A DNA stretch of 64,000 bases from Gelria sp. Kuro-4 (GTDB taxonomy: Bacteria > Bacillota > DTU030 > DUMP01): contig NZ_AP024619.1 of NCBI RefSeq assembly GCF_019668485.1, positions 2,659,757 through 2,723,756 on the forward strand, read 5' to 3'. How positions within the stretch are numbered: position 1 is the first letter of the stretch; every line of letters starts with the position of its first letter. Shown here in pieces: positions 33,945 through 42,543 of this stretch. The position numbers and the translations under genes are program-made. Under the pieces are notes generated by a model. That model was not told where the DNA came from. It was given only the letters and a program-made list of their open reading frames with translations, and ran no database searches.

Positions 33945-35555
33945 TTAGAGCCGGGCGTGCCGCAAATCCTTGCGCAGCACACGACCACCGGCCCGACCGG
34001 TGAGGCGGCCCGCCGCCACGATCGGGCAGCCGTTGACAAAGACGTACTCGATCCCGGTCGCGTACCGGTGCGGGTTGGCAAAGTCCGCCCGATCCGCCAC
34101 CTGTGCCGGGTCAAACACGGTTACATCCGCGGCCAGTCCCGGCCGCAGCCGGCCCCGGTCGGTGAGGCGCAGGCGCTCCGCCGGCAGGCCCGTCATCTTG
34201 TACACCGCCGTCTCCAGGGAAAGGAGCCCCTTTTCCCGGACATAGCGGCCCAGTACCCGGGCAAAGGTGCCGTAGGAACGGGGGTGGGTGGCTTCGCCGG
34301 CATCAGCTTCGGCGTTCATGCCGCGCCCGTCCGAGCCCACCGCCACGCGCTCATCGGCCAGGATGGCCTCCACGTCGTCCTCCGCCATGGAGAAGTAGAC
34401 CGCCCCCACGGCCGCCTTTTCCTCCAAGAGCAGCCGCCCCACCGCCGCCGCCGGGCTGAGCCCCCAACCCTGGGCGATCTGTGCCAGGGTCCGTCCGGAG
34501 AGGTCGGCGTTCTCCCCCGAGCCCACCCCGGCGATGAGCACCCGCTCCGGCCCGCCGCGCACCAGCATCTCCCGCTCAATTTCCGTCTCCAGCCGCTCCC
34601 TGAGCTCCGGCGCAGCCAGGCGTTTCAAGAGTTCGCCCGCGCCGCCGGAGTGCGCCCACTGGGGCACCAGCGCTGTGAGCGAGGTGCTGGAAGCCTCGTA
34701 GGGGTACTGGTCGGCGCCCACGTCGACGCCGCGCGCCCGCGCCGCGGCCAGGCGAGCCAGGCACTCCTTACCCTGCCCCCACTGGGGTCGGCCCAGGGCT
34801 TTCAGGTGGGAAACCTCCACGCGGGCCCCGCTCGCGGCGCCGATGGCGATGGCCTCGTCCAGGGCGGTGAGCAGCGTGCCGCTCTCACCGCGGATGTGGC
34901 TGGCGTAGAGGGCCCCGTAACGCGCCAGGACGCGGGCCAGGGCGATCAGCTCGTCCGTCCGGGCAAAACTCCCCGGCGGGTAGATCAGCCCCGTGGAGAG
35001 CCCCCACGCCCCCTGCTCCAGAGCCTGGGTCAAGAGCTCCTCCATGCGCGTGAGCTCCGCCGCGGCGGGCTCCCGGTCTTCAAAGCCCATGGCCGCGCTG
35101 CGCAGGGCACCGTGCGCCACCAGGGGGATGAGGTTCGGCCCCGGCCCCAATGCCTCCACGGCGCGCGCATACTCGCCCAAGTCTGTCCAGGTGATGCCGG
35201 CGGGCGCAAAGACGAACTCGTGGATCTTAAGGTAGCCGAGGAGCTCCTCCTTCTGCTCCGGCGTCACCGGAAAGGCGCCGATGCCGCAGTTCCCCACCAC
35301 CTCGCTGGTGACCCCCTGCAAGACCTTGCTTTCGGACAGGGGATGGGCGAAGACGCTCCCGTCGCTGTGGGAGTGGATGTCGATGAAGCCGGGCGCCACG
35401 ACCAGCCCGTCGGCCTCAATCACCTGCCGGGCCGGGCCGCTCAACTTCGCCCCGATTTCGGCGATCCGCCCCTCTTCCAGGGCCACGTCCGCCCGACAGC
35501 CCGGCCGGCCCGTACCGTCCACCACCAGGCCGCCGCGAATGAGTACCCGATCCAA
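33945..35555 (-). CDS. N-acyl-D-amino-acid deacylase (D-aminoacylase)
   Basis: Amidohydrolase of 536 residues that would release D-amino acids from N-acyl forms. Metal-binding motif GFIDIHSHSDGSVF, catalytic-site segments LQGVTSEVVGNCGIG and ASHIRGES, VEVSHLKALG and AVGSDGRGM follow the D-aminoacylase pattern, including the Cys in GNCG that bridges zinc. The start is TTG at 35553-35555 behind GGGGTG. A glutamate racemase and a permease flank it, suggesting peptidoglycan-derived or D-amino-acid salvage. Confidence 0.88.
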   Translation of the reverse strand: MDRVLIRGGLVVDGTGRPGCRADVALEEGRIAEIGAKLSGPARQVIEADGLVVAPGFIDIHSHSDGSVFAHPLSESKVLQGVTSEVVGNCGIGAFPVTPEQKEELLGYLKIHEFVFAPAGITWTDLGEYARAVEALGPGPNLIPLVAHGALRSAAMGFEDREPAAAELTRMEELLTQALEQGAWGLSTGLIYPPGSFARTDELIALARVLARYGALYASHIRGESGTLLTALDEAIAIGAASGARVEVSHLKALGRPQWGQGKECLARLAAARARGVDVGADQYPYEASSTSLTALVPQWAHSGGAGELLKRLAAPELRERLETEIEREMLVRGGPERVLIAGVGSGENADLSGRTLAQIAQGWGLSPAAAVGRLLLEEKAAVGAVYFSMAEDDVEAILADERVAVGSDGRGMNAEADAGEATHPRSYGTFARVLGRYVREKGLLSLETAVYKMTGLPAERLRLTDRGRLRPGLAADVTVFDPAQVADRADFANPHRYATGIEYVFVNGCPIVAAGRLTGRAGGRVLRKDLRHARL

Positions 35556-35793
35556 GTCAACACCCCGTTTCTCTTTCTGGTTCTACTTGGGCCGCAGCAC
35601 CCGGCCCGGCAGCCGTCCCGGGAGCGTCCCCTCGGCCGACGCGGGTTCACCGTCCGGAACACAGCGCATGCCCATCGGCCAGGCCTGCGGCTCCTCGAGC
35701 CCTTTCCAATCAGGCCCCACCGTATGGTGTAGCCATGAGATTCGGTCTTACACACCAATTTTCCTTCTTGACAAAAGGCAGTGAAGCTTTCCC

Positions 35794-35831
35794 AACAGAA
35801 AAGCAGGGACAAACAAGCTGCTCGTCCCTGC
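35794..35831 (-). terminator. Intrinsic terminator after murI
   Basis: Minus strand: GCAGGGAC (35824-35831) pairs with GTCCCTGC (35803-35810), 13-nt loop, followed by TTTTCTGTT. It lies 21 bp after the murI stop and closes the kor-suc-murI run. Confidence 0.82.
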
Positions 35832-35852
35832 CTTCCAGTGGAAGTCAACCGG

Positions 35853-36644
35853 TCACTCGGGAAAGGTCACCCGTGTCACATTCTCCAGCGGTCGGCCCAG
35901 GATATTGCTGCCGAGCCGCGCGAAGAGCTCGGGGTCGCCGCTGGTGTAGAAGCGGTATGTCGGTGCCGCCGCCGGCAGCGTGGCCTCGGCACCGAGCAGC
36001 AGCTTGGCCTGGGCCACGGTTTCCACCGCCGGGTCCACTGTGGTGACACCGGGGTCCAGGTGGGCGCGGATGACGTCGATGAGCACGGGATAGTGGGTAC
36101 AACCCAGGATGAGGGTATCGATGCCGCTCCCCCGGAAGGCCGCCAGGTACGCGCGCGCCGCCGCCTCGGGCTCCGGACCGGCGGTTCTGCCCTGCTCCAC
36201 CAGGGGGGTAAAGAGCGGGCAGGCCTGCCCCAGTACCTGCACCCCGGGGCTCAAACCTTGCAGCGCGCGGGTGTAGGCGCCGCTTCTTATGGTAAACTCC
36301 GTCCCGATTACGCCGATCCGGCGGCTTTTGCTCGCCGCCAAGGCCGCCCGCGCCCCCGGTTCGATCACACCCAGCACAGGAAAGGGGTACGCGTCCTGCA
36401 CTTCGGCCAGGGCCGCCGCCGTGGCCGTGTTGCAGGCGATGATCGCGAGGTCAATCCCCTTCCCAGCGAGAAAGTCCAGGATTTGGCGGGAGAACTTGAC
36501 GATCTCCGCCTGCGGGCGCGGGCCGTACGGGTTACGGCCGTTGTCGCCGTAAAACTCTACGCCCGCCCCCGGCAGCCGGCGCCGAACCTCGTGCACCACG
36601 GTAAGGCCGCCCAACCCGGAATCAAACAGCCCGATCTTAACCAT
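35853..36644 (-). CDS. murI: Glutamate racemase
   Basis: Interconverts L- and D-glutamate for peptidoglycan. 263 residues from the ATG at 36642-36644, with GAGAGGAG upstream; longer in-frame readings are not homologous. The catalytic pair of cysteines is present (IIACNTATAAALAEV and LILGCTHYPVLIDV), as are IGLFDSGLGGLTV and the conserved YGDNGRNPYG. It is the last gene of the GntR-led operon, though it may have a promoter of its own. Confidence 0.95.
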   Translation of the reverse strand: MVKIGLFDSGLGGLTVVHEVRRRLPGAGVEFYGDNGRNPYGPRPQAEIVKFSRQILDFLAGKGIDLAIIACNTATAAALAEVQDAYPFPVLGVIEPGARAALAASKSRRIGVIGTEFTIRSGAYTRALQGLSPGVQVLGQACPLFTPLVEQGRTAGPEPEAAARAYLAAFRGSGIDTLILGCTHYPVLIDVIRAHLDPGVTTVDPAVETVAQAKLLLGAEATLPAAAPTYRFYTSGDPELFARLGSNILGRPLENVTRVTFPE

Positions 36645-36720
36645 GGGAATTCTCCTCTCTCCTGCATCCTTACCCCGGCAGGCGGTCCGGCGCACCGTGA
36701 ATGCGCTCCGCTGCCTGCAG

Positions 36721-37689
36721 CTACCTCACGATGCTCCTCCGGTTGACAAACGAGGTGGGCTCGCCGCCTTTAAGGACCTTGATTACCTCCTCCACCGTCT
36801 GGGTACGGCGGCGCAGGATGGACTGCTCGCTGTACCAGGCGGCGTGCGGCGTGAGGATGACGTTTTCCATCTCAAGGAAAGGATGATCCGGGGCGATGCC
36901 GTCCGTCTCAAGCACGTCCAGGGCGGCGCCGGCGATGAGGCCGTCTCTAAGGGCCGCCACCAGGTCTTTCTCCTTCACCACGGCCCCGCGGGCGGTGTTG
37001 ATGAGGTAGGCGCTGCGCTTCATCTTTCGGAAGGCTTCATAATCAAACATGCCGCGCGTCTCTGCGGTGAGCGGGCAGTGGATGGAGATGTAGTCGGACT
37101 TGGCCAGGAGCGTGGAGAAATCCACCATGGTCACGCCGTAGACGTCCGCATCGGCTTGGGCCACATACGGGTCGTAGGCGATGACATCGAACCCCAGGGC
37201 CTTCACCTTCCGGCTCACGGAGCGGGGGATGCGGCCGAAGCCCGCCAGCCCCACCACGCTCGCTTCCGGCGCCTGTATGGGAATCGCCAGCTTAACATTC
37301 CAGATGCCGGCTTTAACCTTGCCGTTCAGAAAAACAACCTTCCGGTTGCAGGCCAGGATGAGGGCCGTGGCGTGGGTGGCCACCTCTTCCAGGCAGTAGG
37401 TGGGTATGTTGGCCACCATGATGCCCTTCTGCGAAGCGGCGGCCACATCGATGGTGTCCACCCCGATGCCGTTGCGGATGATGAGGCGGCAGCGTTCAAG
37501 CTTTTCGATTACCGACGCCGGCAGTTTAGCATAGGTGTTGATCACGGCGTCGGCGTCTTTCAGCTCTTCGGCGAGATCCCGCTCTGGATCGGCCAGCACC
37601 AGTTCCGCGCCGGCCGCCGCCAGCATGTCGCGCTCCAGGTTAAGATCGGGAAAGATGTTGTCGGTAAGTACCACCTTGAACTCGGCCAT
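36721..37689 (-). CDS. D-2-hydroxyacid dehydrogenase family protein (CtBP-like branch)
   Basis: 322 residues. NAD-binding Rossmann motif reads VGLAGFGRIPRSVSRK, so the third glycine of GxGxxG is Pro. Catalytic Arg (IIRNGIGVDTID), Glu (LETDGIAPDHPF region) and His (TPHAAWYSEQS) are present. It lies 21 bp after sucD in the kor-suc operon, so it probably supplies or removes the 2-oxoacid used by the Kor complex. The substrate cannot be read from the sequence. Confidence 0.88.
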   Translation of the reverse strand: MAEFKVVLTDNIFPDLNLERDMLAAAGAELVLADPERDLAEELKDADAVINTYAKLPASVIEKLERCRLIIRNGIGVDTIDVAAASQKGIMVANIPTYCLEEVATHATALILACNRKVVFLNGKVKAGIWNVKLAIPIQAPEASVVGLAGFGRIPRSVSRKVKALGFDVIAYDPYVAQADADVYGVTMVDFSTLLAKSDYISIHCPLTAETRGMFDYEAFRKMKRSAYLINTARGAVVKEKDLVAALRDGLIAGAALDVLETDGIAPDHPFLEMENVILTPHAAWYSEQSILRRRTQTVEEVIKVLKGGEPTSFVNRRSIVR

Positions 37690-37710
37690 GTACCGTCCTT
37701 CCTTTCCTGC

Positions 37711-38583
37711 CTAGAGGATCTTGGCCAGTATTTCCGCCACCTGTCCCGGGCTGTCGGCGATGTGGGCGCCGGCCGCCGTGAGGGCTGCGATCTTGCTCTG
37801 GGCGCTGCCCACGCCGCTTGCGCCCACGATGGCGCCGGCGTGGCCCATCTTCTTGCCGGGGGGCGCATTGCGGCCGGCGATGTAGGCCACCACCGGTTTG
37901 GTCATGTGCGCCTTGATGTAGTCCGCCGCTTCTTCTTCATCGGCGCCGCCGATCTCACCGATGAGGACCACGGCCTTGGTTTCCGGGTCCGCTGCAAAAA
38001 GGGGCAGCAGGTCCCGGAAGGCCGACCCGGGGATGACGTCGCCGCCCACGCCGATGCAGGTGGACTGGCCGATGCCGCGCTGTGTCATGGCGAGAACCGT
38101 TTCGTAGGAGTTGGTCGCACTGCGGGACATGAGGCCCACCGGCCCCGGCAGGTAGATCTCGTGCGCCATGAAGCCGGCCTTGGCCTTCCCCGGGCTGATG
38201 ACCCCGAAGGAGTTGGGCCCGATGACCCGCACGTCGGGAAGGTGCTTGGTATAGTGGTAAACCTGCAGCATGTCCTTTACCGGTACACCTTCGGCGATGG
38301 TGATTACGGTCTTTATGCCGGCCGCCAGGGACTCGAAGATGGCATCCAGCGTCACCTGGGGCGGCACAAAGAGCACCGCGGCGTTGGCCTGCCGCGCCGC
38401 CACCGCTTCGGCCACCGTGTCGAAGACCGGCACGCCCTCCACGGAGGTGCCTCCCTTGCCGGGCGTCACCCCGGCCACCACGTTGGTGCCGTACTCCAGC
38501 ATCCTCGCCGTATGGAAGTGACCTTCCCGGCCGGTGATCCCCTGTACCAGAAGGCGCGTGTTTTCATCGATGAGTATGCTCAT
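37711..38583 (-). CDS. sucD: Succinyl-CoA ligase (NDP-forming) alpha subunit homologue
   Basis: 290 residues. The phospho-His motif [11 protein letters not shown] is intact, as are [26 protein letters not shown] and [15 protein letters not shown]. Two differences from classical SucD stand out. GPNCPG is GPNSFG, losing the Cys near CoA, and SRSGTLTYE is SRSATNSYE. Gene order and overlap (4 bp with sucC) make a working pair certain. The acyl-CoA hydrolysed for substrate-level ATP may not be succinyl-CoA. Confidence 0.9.
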   Translation of the reverse strand: MSILIDENTRLLVQGITGREGHFHTARMLEYGTNVVAGVTPGKGGTSVEGVPVFDTVAEAVAARQANAAVLFVPPQVTLDAIFESLAAGIKTVITIAEGVPVKDMLQVYHYTKHLPDVRVIGPNSFGVISPGKAKAGFMAHEIYLPGPVGLMSRSATNSYETVLAMTQRGIGQSTCIGVGGDVIPGSAFRDLLPLFAADPETKAVVLIGEIGGADEEEAADYIKAHMTKPVVAYIAGRNAPPGKKMGHAGAIVGASGVGSAQSKIAALTAAGAHIADSPGQVAEILAKIL

Positions 38584-39746
38584 GCCCCACGTCCCCCTAA
38601 CTTTTGTGCCGTCAGCACGCGGTCGGCCGCCTCGGACAGGGTGCCGGCCACGGTTACGCCGGCCAGGCGCGCCTCTTTCAGGAGAGCCAAGCCTTTCTCT
38701 TTATTGGTACCCTCCAGGCGGGTAACGATGGGCACCGGGTAGGCGTGCTCCTTAACGGCCTTGAGGACGCCGCCCGCTATCTCGTCGCAGCGCGTGATGC
38801 CGCCGAAGATGCTGATGAGGAGTGATTTTACCCGGGGATTCTTGAGCAGGATGTCGATCCCCTGCGCCACCCGGTCCGCGGTGGCCCCGCCGCCCAGGTC
38901 GAGAGCGCAGGTCACCCGGCCGCCGTGACGGGCGATCCAGTCGATGCAGGACATGATCATGCCCGAGCCGTTGCTCACTACGCCCACACTGCCCGCCGGG
39001 TCCACATCGATGTAGAGGAAGCCCGTGGCGCGCGCCTCCCGTTCAAGCTCGCTCTCCGGTAGCTCCGCCCGGAAAGCGCCGAGCTCCGGGTGGCGGAAGA
39101 GGGCGCTGTCGTCCACCTCCAGCTTGGCATCGGCCGCCACCACCGAACCATCGGCCAGCACCATGAGCGGGTTGATTTCCGCCAGGGCGGCATCGCTTTC
39201 GTCCCACAGGCGGTACAGGGCCCGGGCCGCCCGCTGCACGCCCTTTTTCACGGCCGGATCGGCCAGGCCGCCCGCTTTGGTGAGCTGCTCCAGGTGAAAA
39301 CCCCTCAGGCCCATCTGGGGATCAACGTGCACCCGGGCGATGGCCCCGGGGTGTTCGCGCGCTACCGCTTCGATGTCCATGCCGCCCGAACGGCTGAACA
39401 TGATGAGCGGCAGGCGCCGGGCCCGGTCCAGGGTTACCGCCAGGTAGTACTCCTCGGTCGCCGGCACCTTTTCTTCCAGGAGGAGGGCCGTAACCTTCTC
39501 GTCCTTGAGCGTCGCCCTGAGAAGTGCCGTCCCGCTCTTTTCCAGCTCCTCCGGGGTGTCGGCGAACCTGACCCCGCCCGCCTTACCCCGCCCACCCACG
39601 AGGACCTGCGCTTTAACCACAACCGGATAGCTTACACGGGAGAGCACCGCCTTAAGTTCCATCGGCGATTTTACCACGTGCCCGTGAGGTGTAGGTATAC
39701 CGTAGCCGCGAAAAAGCTCTTTTGCTTGGTATTCATACAGCTTCAT
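38580..39746 (-). CDS. sucC: Succinyl-CoA ligase beta subunit homologue
   Basis: 388 residues, usual length. ATP-grasp segments are present (KLYEYQAKELFRGYGIPTP; VVVKAQVLVGGRGKAGGV; LAEINPLMVLADGSVVAADA; ALDLGGGATADRVAQGI; SIFGGITRCDEIA). Working with the alpha subunit it makes ATP or GTP from acyl-CoA. The kor genes directly upstream provide the acyl-CoA, so the operon couples oxidative decarboxylation to energy gain. Confidence 0.93.
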   Translation of the reverse strand: MKLYEYQAKELFRGYGIPTPHGHVVKSPMELKAVLSRVSYPVVVKAQVLVGGRGKAGGVRFADTPEELEKSGTALLRATLKDEKVTALLLEEKVPATEEYYLAVTLDRARRLPLIMFSRSGGMDIEAVAREHPGAIARVHVDPQMGLRGFHLEQLTKAGGLADPAVKKGVQRAARALYRLWDESDAALAEINPLMVLADGSVVAADAKLEVDDSALFRHPELGAFRAELPESELEREARATGFLYIDVDPAGSVGVVSNGSGMIMSCIDWIARHGGRVTCALDLGGGATADRVAQGIDILLKNPRVKSLLISIFGGITRCDEIAGGVLKAVKEHAYPVPIVTRLEGTNKEKGLALLKEARLAGVTVAGTLSEAADRVLTAQKLGGRGA

Positions 39747-39779
39747 CTAAGTTCAGCTCCTCGCTGCGCGCTTTGCCGC

Positions 39780-40337
39780 CTAAAGGCCCAGTTCGGCGCG
39801 CGCCTTTTCATAGCCCAGGTGGAGCGCCCGGCGGTTGGCCTCGGCAAAGGCCGGCGCCACCCGCTTGAGCACCGCCGCCTCCAAGTGTTCCGGCGCCACC
39901 TGCTCTGTTACACCGTTCATAAACCCCAGCATTATGATGTTGGCGTAGAGAGGGCTGCCGAGCTCGTCGATGGCGATCTTGCTGAGCGGTACAGCAAAGG
40001 TACGTCCGCCCGCGCGCTCCGGCAGCTTCTCCACGAAGAAGGAATCCAGAATCAGGGTTCCCTCGGGCTTAAGACTGGGAAGGTAGCGGTCGCAGGCCTG
40101 CTGCGTCATGGCCACCAGGATATCGGGGCGCTCCACCTTCAGGTAATTGGGTTTCACCTTGCCGTAAAGGACCTCACCGCGGGAGGCACCGCCCCGGGCT
40201 TCCACACCGTAGGCTTGGGTCTGGATGACGCTGTACCCCTCCGCGACCAGGGCCTCGGCAAAGATGATGCTCGCCAGCACCACACCCTGCCCACCGGAAC
40301 CGCTCAAGCGGATCTCCACTTTATCCACGTCGCGCAT
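39780..40337 (-). CDS. korC: 2-oxoacid:ferredoxin oxidoreductase gamma subunit
   Basis: 185 residues of the gamma family (IRLSGSGGQGVVLASIIFAEAL; YGVEARGGASRGEVLYG; NIIMLGFMNGVT). It completes the four-subunit KorDABC enzyme. The ATG at 40335-40337 has GGGGG 7 nt upstream and follows korB after 3 bp. Confidence 0.93.
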   Translation of the reverse strand: MRDVDKVEIRLSGSGGQGVVLASIIFAEALVAEGYSVIQTQAYGVEARGGASRGEVLYGKVKPNYLKVERPDILVAMTQQACDRYLPSLKPEGTLILDSFFVEKLPERAGGRTFAVPLSKIAIDELGSPLYANIIMLGFMNGVTEQVAPEHLEAAVLKRVAPAFAEANRRALHLGYEKARAELGL

Positions 40338-40340
40338 CGC

Positions 40341-41147
40341 CTAAACCCCCATTCCTGCAAATGCCCGGGCATAGATCTCGGTCAGTTCCGGACGCGAGGT
40401 GTTGACGAACTCGCCGATGACAAACTTACCCTCCAGCTCCTCCGGCGTCATCCGCTCAGCCTGGGCCTGCGTCACGGTCAGCGCTTTAATCCGCTCCAGC
40501 ATCTTCGCCGGATCCGCCACCTTATTGCGCCGGCCGAACTGGGTGGGACAACTGGTGAGCACCTCCACCACGCCGAAGCCCTTGTGCTGCAGGGCCGTCT
40601 TCAGGGTCCTCTGCAGGTGCTGCACGTGGTAGGCATCGGTGCGGGCCACGTAGGTTGCGCCTGCACCCGCGGCCATTTTGCAGGTATCGAAGGCCGGCTC
40701 CAGCATGCCGTAGGGAGCGGTGGTGGCACGGGCGCCGGGCGGCGTGGTGGGCGCGTACTGGCCACCGGTCATGCCGTAGATCTCGTTGCGCGAGACAATG
40801 GCCGTGATATCAATGTTGCGCCGGGCGGCGTGGATAAAGTGATTGCCGCCGATGGCCAGGGCGTCGCCGTCGCCCATGAGGGCAACCACCTTCATCTCCG
40901 GATGGGAAAGCTTGATCCCCGTGGCGAAGGCCAGGGCGCGCCCATGCGTCACCCGGAGGACGGGGAAATCGAGGAAGGTGGGAATGCGGCCGGCACAGCC
41001 GATGGCGCAGACGATGACGGTTTTGTCTTTGTCGAGCTTAAGTTCATCCGCCACGCGGGCAAAGGCGTTCGTCACCGTGCCGTGGGTGCAGCCGGCACAG
41101 GTGAAGAGCGGGAACATGTCCTCTTTAATGTAATCCTTCCAGCTCAT
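40341..41147 (-). CDS. korB: 2-oxoacid:ferredoxin oxidoreductase beta (TPP-binding) subunit
   Basis: 268 residues from the ATG at 41145-41147, which overlaps the korA stop as ATGA; a longer reading into korA is not homologous. The thiamine-diphosphate motif is VVALMGDGDALAIGGNHF through ITAIVSRNEIYGMTGGQYAP. Cysteines in LFTCAGCTHG and IVCAIGCAGR probably hold the 4Fe-4S cluster of the beta subunit. It oxidatively decarboxylates a 2-oxoacid to acyl-CoA with reduced ferredoxin. Confidence 0.95.
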   Translation of the reverse strand: MSWKDYIKEDMFPLFTCAGCTHGTVTNAFARVADELKLDKDKTVIVCAIGCAGRIPTFLDFPVLRVTHGRALAFATGIKLSHPEMKVVALMGDGDALAIGGNHFIHAARRNIDITAIVSRNEIYGMTGGQYAPTTPPGARATTAPYGMLEPAFDTCKMAAGAGATYVARTDAYHVQHLQRTLKTALQHKGFGVVEVLTSCPTQFGRRNKVADPAKMLERIKALTVTQAQAERMTPEELEGKFVIGEFVNTSRPELTEIYARAFAGMGV

Positions 41148-42274
41148 GCGCGCACCTCCTCGATCACCTTCAGAATCTCCTCCGGCATGATCAGGGTGCC
41201 GTCGTACTTGTTGAGCCCTACAGCCTTGACCGCGTCCGGCTTGACTTCTTTCACCTTGTGGATGAGCTGGCCCCAGTTCATCTCCGGGACAAGCACGGCG
41301 CGGGCGTGGGCCAGGGCCCGGGCCAACGGCTCCTCCGGGAAAGGCCAGACGGTGATGGGACGGAAAAGCCCGACCTTGAGCCCCTGGCGCCGGGCCTGCC
41401 GCACCGCCTCCAGCGCCGAGCGGGAGACACAGCCCACCGCCACCAGAAGGATGTCGGCGTCCTCTGTCTCTTTTTCTTCCCACAGCCAGATCCTTTCTTT
41501 GTGGCGGTCGATCTTGCCGTTGATCTGCCGGATGGTGGCGTCCACGTTGGCGGCGCCGGTGTTGGGCATGCCGTTCACGTCGTGATGCATCCCCTGCACC
41601 ACATAGCGGTAACCGCTGCCAAAGGGCATCAAAATGGGGATGCCCGTTTCATCCGCGGCGTAGGGACGGTATTCGGCCGGGGGCACGTCGGTACGTCGGC
41701 GGCTCACGATTTCTACATCTCCTACGCCTTCCAGGTCCACGTTCTCCCGCATGTGCCCGATGATCTCGTCCATGAGCAGGATCACCGGGGTCATGTACTG
41801 CTCGGCATAGTTAAAGGCTTGAATCGTCATCCGGTAGATCTCTTCCACGGAGTTGGGGTAGAGGACGATGCGGGGGCTGTCGCCCGAGGTGCCGTACTTG
41901 GCCTGGATGAGGTCGCCCTGGGCCGGGAGCGTAGCGCCGCCGGTGCTGGGGCCGCTGCGCTGCACGTTCACCACCACGCAGGGCAGCTGCGCCATGGCGC
42001 CGAAGGCGATGTTCTCTTGCATCAGGTCAAAACCGGGGCCGCTGGTGACCGTCATGGCTTTCTCCCCCATCACCGAAGCCCCCAGGACGGCGCCCATGCT
42101 GGCGATCTCGTCCTCCATCTGGATGAAGCGCCCGCCGGCCTTCGGCAGTTCCTGCGCCAGGAGCTCCACCACGTCCGTGGAAGGCGTGATCGGGTAACCG
42201 GCGCAAAACTTCACCCCGGCCTTCAACGCGCCCCAGGCGCAGGCTTCGTTGCCTTGGATGAGCTGGCTACTCAT
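41144..42274 (-). CDS. korA: 2-oxoacid:ferredoxin oxidoreductase alpha subunit
   Basis: 376 residues from the ATG at 42272-42274, with GGAGGAG upstream; the start lies within the last codons of korD. Motifs: LIQGNEACAWGALKAGV, CAGYPITPSTDVVELLA, QMEDEIASMGAVLGASVMG and TVTSGPGFDLMQEN. The order D-A-B-C is that of 2-oxoglutarate or branched-chain (Vor) type enzymes. Together with SucCD, 2-oxoglutarate is one likely substrate, but the changed SucD residues leave other 2-oxoacids open. Confidence 0.94.
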   Translation of the reverse strand: MSSQLIQGNEACAWGALKAGVKFCAGYPITPSTDVVELLAQELPKAGGRFIQMEDEIASMGAVLGASVMGEKAMTVTSGPGFDLMQENIAFGAMAQLPCVVVNVQRSGPSTGGATLPAQGDLIQAKYGTSGDSPRIVLYPNSVEEIYRMTIQAFNYAEQYMTPVILLMDEIIGHMRENVDLEGVGDVEIVSRRRTDVPPAEYRPYAADETGIPILMPFGSGYRYVVQGMHHDVNGMPNTGAANVDATIRQINGKIDRHKERIWLWEEKETEDADILLVAVGCVSRSALEAVRQARRQGLKVGLFRPITVWPFPEEPLARALAHARAVLVPEMNWGQLIHKVKEVKPDAVKAVGLNKYDGTLIMPEEILKVIEEVRA

Positions 42275-42482
42275 GGGACTCCTCCTCCGCTTTGCGCACT
42301 TCGATGGCCAAGTCGGGGCAGCGGTACTCACACAGCCGGCATCCGGTGCACTTTTCCGGATAGCTGATCAGGACGCGCTGTTTCTCGTCCCAGGTAAAGA
42401 CCTTCTGCGGGCAGAAGGCTAAGCAGATGCCGCAGTGTTTGCACCACCTGCTGTTGATCTCAACCTTGAATGAGCCGTCCAC
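42267..42482 (-). CDS. korD: 2-oxoacid:ferredoxin oxidoreductase delta subunit (2x[4Fe-4S] ferredoxin)
   Basis: 71 residues if started at the GTG 42480-42482, which has GGAGGGAG 7 nt upstream. An in-frame ATG at 42594-42596 would give 109 residues but overlaps gntR by 53 bp and has no good ribosome site. Both cluster motifs are complete: CKHCGICLAFCP and CTGCRLCEYRCP. It overlaps the start of korA by 8 bp. Confidence 0.92.
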   Translation of the reverse strand: MDGSFKVEINSRWCKHCGICLAFCPQKVFTWDEKQRVLISYPEKCTGCRLCEYRCPDLAIEVRKAEEESHE

Positions 42483-42543
42483 CGTTTCTCCCTCCGTTTC
42501 TTCCCTCTGCTGACGGGCCCGCTTTTGCTCCCGCCTCACCTCC

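Noticed and set aside
41148-41483. 112-residue N-terminal extension of korB
   Set aside because: It is a shadow of korA in another frame; the ATGA overlap gives the normal korB start.
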